Positions 5,637-6,795 of a DNA stretch of 6,795 nt are shown in pieces. The translations under genes were made by a program, and so were the position numbers. The notes under the pieces were generated by a model. That model ran no database searches. It worked only from the letters and a program-made list of their open reading frames with translations, and was not told the DNA's origin. Source of the stretch: Clostridia bacterium (GTDB lineage Bacteria; Bacillota; Clostridia; Oscillospirales; UBA644). Position 1 is the stretch's first letter; every line of letters begins with the position of its first letter. The stretch covers positions 1 to 6,795 of the forward strand of contig WHHJ01000074.1 in the NCBI GenBank assembly GCA_014872655.1. The letters are read 5' to 3'.

Positions 5637-6401
5637 GACCTGGCTTTGCTGCTTTTGCCTGCGGCCCAATATTTCTACCAGAATCACAGAGAGGATAATT
5701 TCCACGCCGACAAGCAAAGCTACTTTTGTTAAATTGCTCCCAACAAGCATGGTGACCGCCGCTGTGTCTATAAGCATATGGGCGAGAATGCAAGGAATGG
5801 AGCCGCGCGACAATTCTTTTACTGCACCCAGGGTAAATGTGTTCCCAAGTATCATCAGGAAAAAGATGAGGTAATTGGAGGAACCAGCCGTGATCCACGG
5901 CAGACGATAGATGGGGAAATGCCATATAAACCAGATGACGGATATAACGAGCATTTTCAGCACAAAACTTTTCTTTATGGATATATGGGTTTGCAGATAC
6001 CATCGCCACCCCACCTCTTCCAGTCCGCCCTGCAAAAGCGTCCAGGGGAAATAGGCAATCATGGCCGAAAATGGGGAACCGGTAAAAGTCACATTTCCCA
6101 GTAAAACTGATATTCCGTAATAGATAAGCGGCACCGCCAGAGCGGTGACATAGGCATACCGGCGTTCGTGCGGTGAAAACGCCGCTTTAAGAATTTGCCC
6201 TATTCCAGACATTTCACCGGACATCTGCACGAAACCAAAGGCAACCAGCATCGGCAGCAGATTCATGAAAATGAACAGCACGGAAGCCCAGATATTCGTG
6301 TTGTCCGGTACAAACCACAGGATAAGCTGACCTACCAGGAAGGTACAGACAATGGTGATAAGGGCGTATAAATAGGGCAATAAAATGCGTTGATTTTTCA
6401 T
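5634..6401 (-). CDS. CPBP-family intramembrane metalloprotease (CAAX protease-like, Abi)
   Basis: This 255-residue polytopic membrane protein has the three conserved motifs of the CPBP family: EEVGWR (128-133; Glu128, Glu129, Arg133), FIWH (158-161; His161) and HMLID (208-212; His208, Asp212). These residues form the presumed catalytic or metal site within the membrane. Hydrophobic segments near 8-30, 36-60, 84-102, 112-124, 148-166, 175-192 and 215-245 fit about seven or eight helices. Bacterial members act in peptide maturation, bacteriocin self-immunity or regulated proteolysis; which applies here cannot be told, and no bacteriocin gene is visible. The start is supported by AGGAG (minus strand, 6412-6408), 6 nt before ATG. 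The TGA stop falls inside the last unit of the inverted array. Hand-counted lines here run about 45-60% G+C, clearly above the ABC operon, hinting at separate ancestry. Confidence 0.88.
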   Translation of the reverse strand: MKNQRILLPYLYALITIVCTFLVGQLILWFVPDNTNIWASVLFIFMNLLPMLVAFGFVQMSGEMSGIGQILKAAFSPHERRYAYVTALAVPLIYYGISVLLGNVTFTGSPFSAMIAYFPWTLLQGGLEEVGWRWYLQTHISIKKSFVLKMLVISVIWFIWHFPIYRLPWITAGSSNYLIFFLMILGNTFTLGAVKELSRGSIPCILAHMLIDTAAVTMLVGSNLTKVALLVGVEIILSVILVEILGRRQKQQSQV

Positions 6402-6430
6402 ATCCGTCTCCTGAATACCAGATTTACTTT

Positions 6431-6459
6431 ATACTATCAGATTATTCTGAAAAGAGCAA
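6431..6459 (-). promoter_or_regulatory. Putative promoter of the CPBP gene
   Basis: On the minus strand TTGCTC (6459-6454), a 17-bp spacer and TAGTAT (6436-6431) form a plausible sigma-A promoter. The start would be near 6424, giving a leader of about 23 nt. The -35 box abuts the T-tract of the tRNA terminator. Confidence 0.5.
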
Positions 6460-6460
6460 G

Positions 6461-6508
6461 AAAAAGCACCGCAACCCTTATACCCATTGTATCAAAATTG
6501 CGGTGCTT
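6461..6508 (-). terminator. Intrinsic terminator of the tRNA-Ala gene
   Basis: A perfect 11-bp stem (AAGCACCGCAA 6464-6474 with TTGCGGTGCTT 6498-6508) is followed on the minus strand by TTTTTCTT. It starts 3 nt beyond the encoded CCA end of the tRNA. The 23-nt loop is longer than usual and may contain a small inner ATAC/GTAT pairing. Confidence 0.85.
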
Positions 6509-6511
6509 CTT

Positions 6512-6587
6512 TGGTGGACCCGGAGGGGATCGAACCCTTGACCTCTGCGTTGCGAACGCAGCGCTCTCCCAGCTGAGCTACGGGCCC
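6512..6587 (-). tRNA. tRNA-Ala (anticodon CGC)
   Basis: The minus strand folds into a complete 76-nt cloverleaf: acceptor GGGCCCG/CGGGTCC, D stem GCTC/GAGC, anticodon stem CTGCG/CGCAG with loop TTCGCAA, T stem AAGGG/CCCTC region with loop TTCGATC, discriminator A and encoded CCA. Loop positions 34-36 are CGC, which reads alanine codon GCG. The G3-U70 wobble pair, the main identity element for alanyl-tRNA synthetase, is present. The gene has its own promoter and terminator and seems to be a single-gene unit. CGC is the rarer alanine anticodon in bacteria, where UGC usually covers GCG; it would supplement UGC and GGC species elsewhere in the genome. Confidence 0.95.
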
Positions 6588-6608
6588 ATATTCTGTTCAA
6601 CAGCAAAC

Positions 6609-6617
6609 ATTATAACA
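6609..6617 (-). promoter_or_regulatory. Extended -10 promoter of tRNA-Ala
   Basis: The minus strand reads TGTTATAAT (6617-6609), a perfect TGnTATAAT extended -10 element, placing the start near 6602, about 15 nt before the mature tRNA. No good -35 box is found at 16-18 bp upstream, as expected when the extended element is used. Confidence 0.7.
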
Positions 6618-6672
6618 CAGTCTTTCAAAAAAATCCAGTCCTATTTTTTATTTTTCGCAATTTTCTGTATGC

Positions 6673-6704
6673 AAAAAGGGCCGACCGCTTTGGGCCGACC
6701 CTTT
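6673..6704 (-). terminator. Terminator of the gene entering from the right edge
   Basis: In minus-strand RNA AAAGGGTCGGCC can pair over 12 positions with GGTCGGCCCTTT, including two G-U wobbles, followed by TTTTT. The same DNA read on the plus strand would have two C-A mismatches, so it is built for minus-strand use. It starts 9 nt beyond the stop codon of the partial gene. Confidence 0.85.
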
Positions 6705-6713
6705 CCTCACAAA

Positions 6714-6795
6714 TTATTCGTTTATTTTGCCGCTCATGATATCGAAACGCAGTTGATCGTGCCGCAGGATGGTCCAATCGGCCATATAGCCGAAA
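6714..6795 (-). CDS. C-terminal 26 residues of an unidentified protein (5' end outside window)
   Basis: The minus strand reads an open frame from the window edge to TAA at 6716-6714. The last residues include GYMADWTILRHDQLRFDIMS followed by GKINE. The other frame checked has no stop here, but this one ends just before a well-formed terminator in the same orientation, which is the main support for it being a real gene end. The segment is too short to assign a family, and I do not recognise it. Confidence 0.6.
   Translation of the reverse strand, partial: FGYMADWTILRHDQLRFDIMSGKINE

Noticed and set aside
5614..6009. 131-codon open frame on the minus strand
   Set aside because: It overlaps the CPBP gene in another frame; the CPBP frame has all three family motifs and a ribosome binding site.
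5778..6104. 108-codon open frame on the plus strand, opposite the CPBP gene
   Set aside because: Composition is that of an antisense shadow, with no recognisable motif or ribosome binding site.
6512..6587. tRNA-Ala 3' end as an integration site for a genomic island
   Set aside because: No duplicated tRNA 3' segment is visible in the window and no integrase gene is present; the tRNA is followed by its own intact terminator.

Overview
The window looks like chromosomal DNA from a low-to-moderate GC member of the Bacillota, most likely an anaerobic Clostridia relative. The reasons are A-stem-T intrinsic terminators, AGGAGG-like ribosome binding sites, near-consensus sigma-A promoters, a ferrous-iron transporter, a Crp/Fnr regulator without FNR cysteines, and a tRNA-Ala with an encoded CCA. 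The genus cannot be fixed from this stretch.

Left part (1-2065): the window opens inside feoB (ferrous iron permease, C-terminal membrane half). pfkA (ATP-type 6-phosphofructokinase) follows with its own putative promoter and a strong terminator. The 2066-2289 gap holds two inverted repeats, then a perfect-consensus promoter with a palindrome at its presumed start site.

Middle (2228-5425): a four-gene, same-strand unit encodes a Crp/Fnr-type regulator, a lipoprotein solute-binding protein of the NMT1/SsuA/TauA type, its permease and a short ATPase. The spacings are 26 nt, a 29 nt overlap and a 4 nt overlap, and a terminator follows. The simplest reading is a regulator-controlled importer whose substrate is not visible in the sequence. 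A palindrome at the promoter suggests that the regulator controls its own operon.

Right part (5430-6795): everything here reads on the minus strand. From right to left: the last 26 codons of an unidentified gene and its terminator; tRNA-Ala(CGC) with promoter and terminator; and a CPBP-family intramembrane protease gene that is visibly richer in G+C than the ABC operon. Between the CPBP gene and the ABC operon lie a probable bidirectional terminator and a roughly 72-bp inverted array of TGACCC/TGAACCCCCT-like units. The array resembles the ends of a transposable element with the middle missing.

Most of the window is ordinary chromosome. The best leads are the putative autoregulatory operator, the orphan-substrate transporter operon, and the inverted array where G+C content changes.
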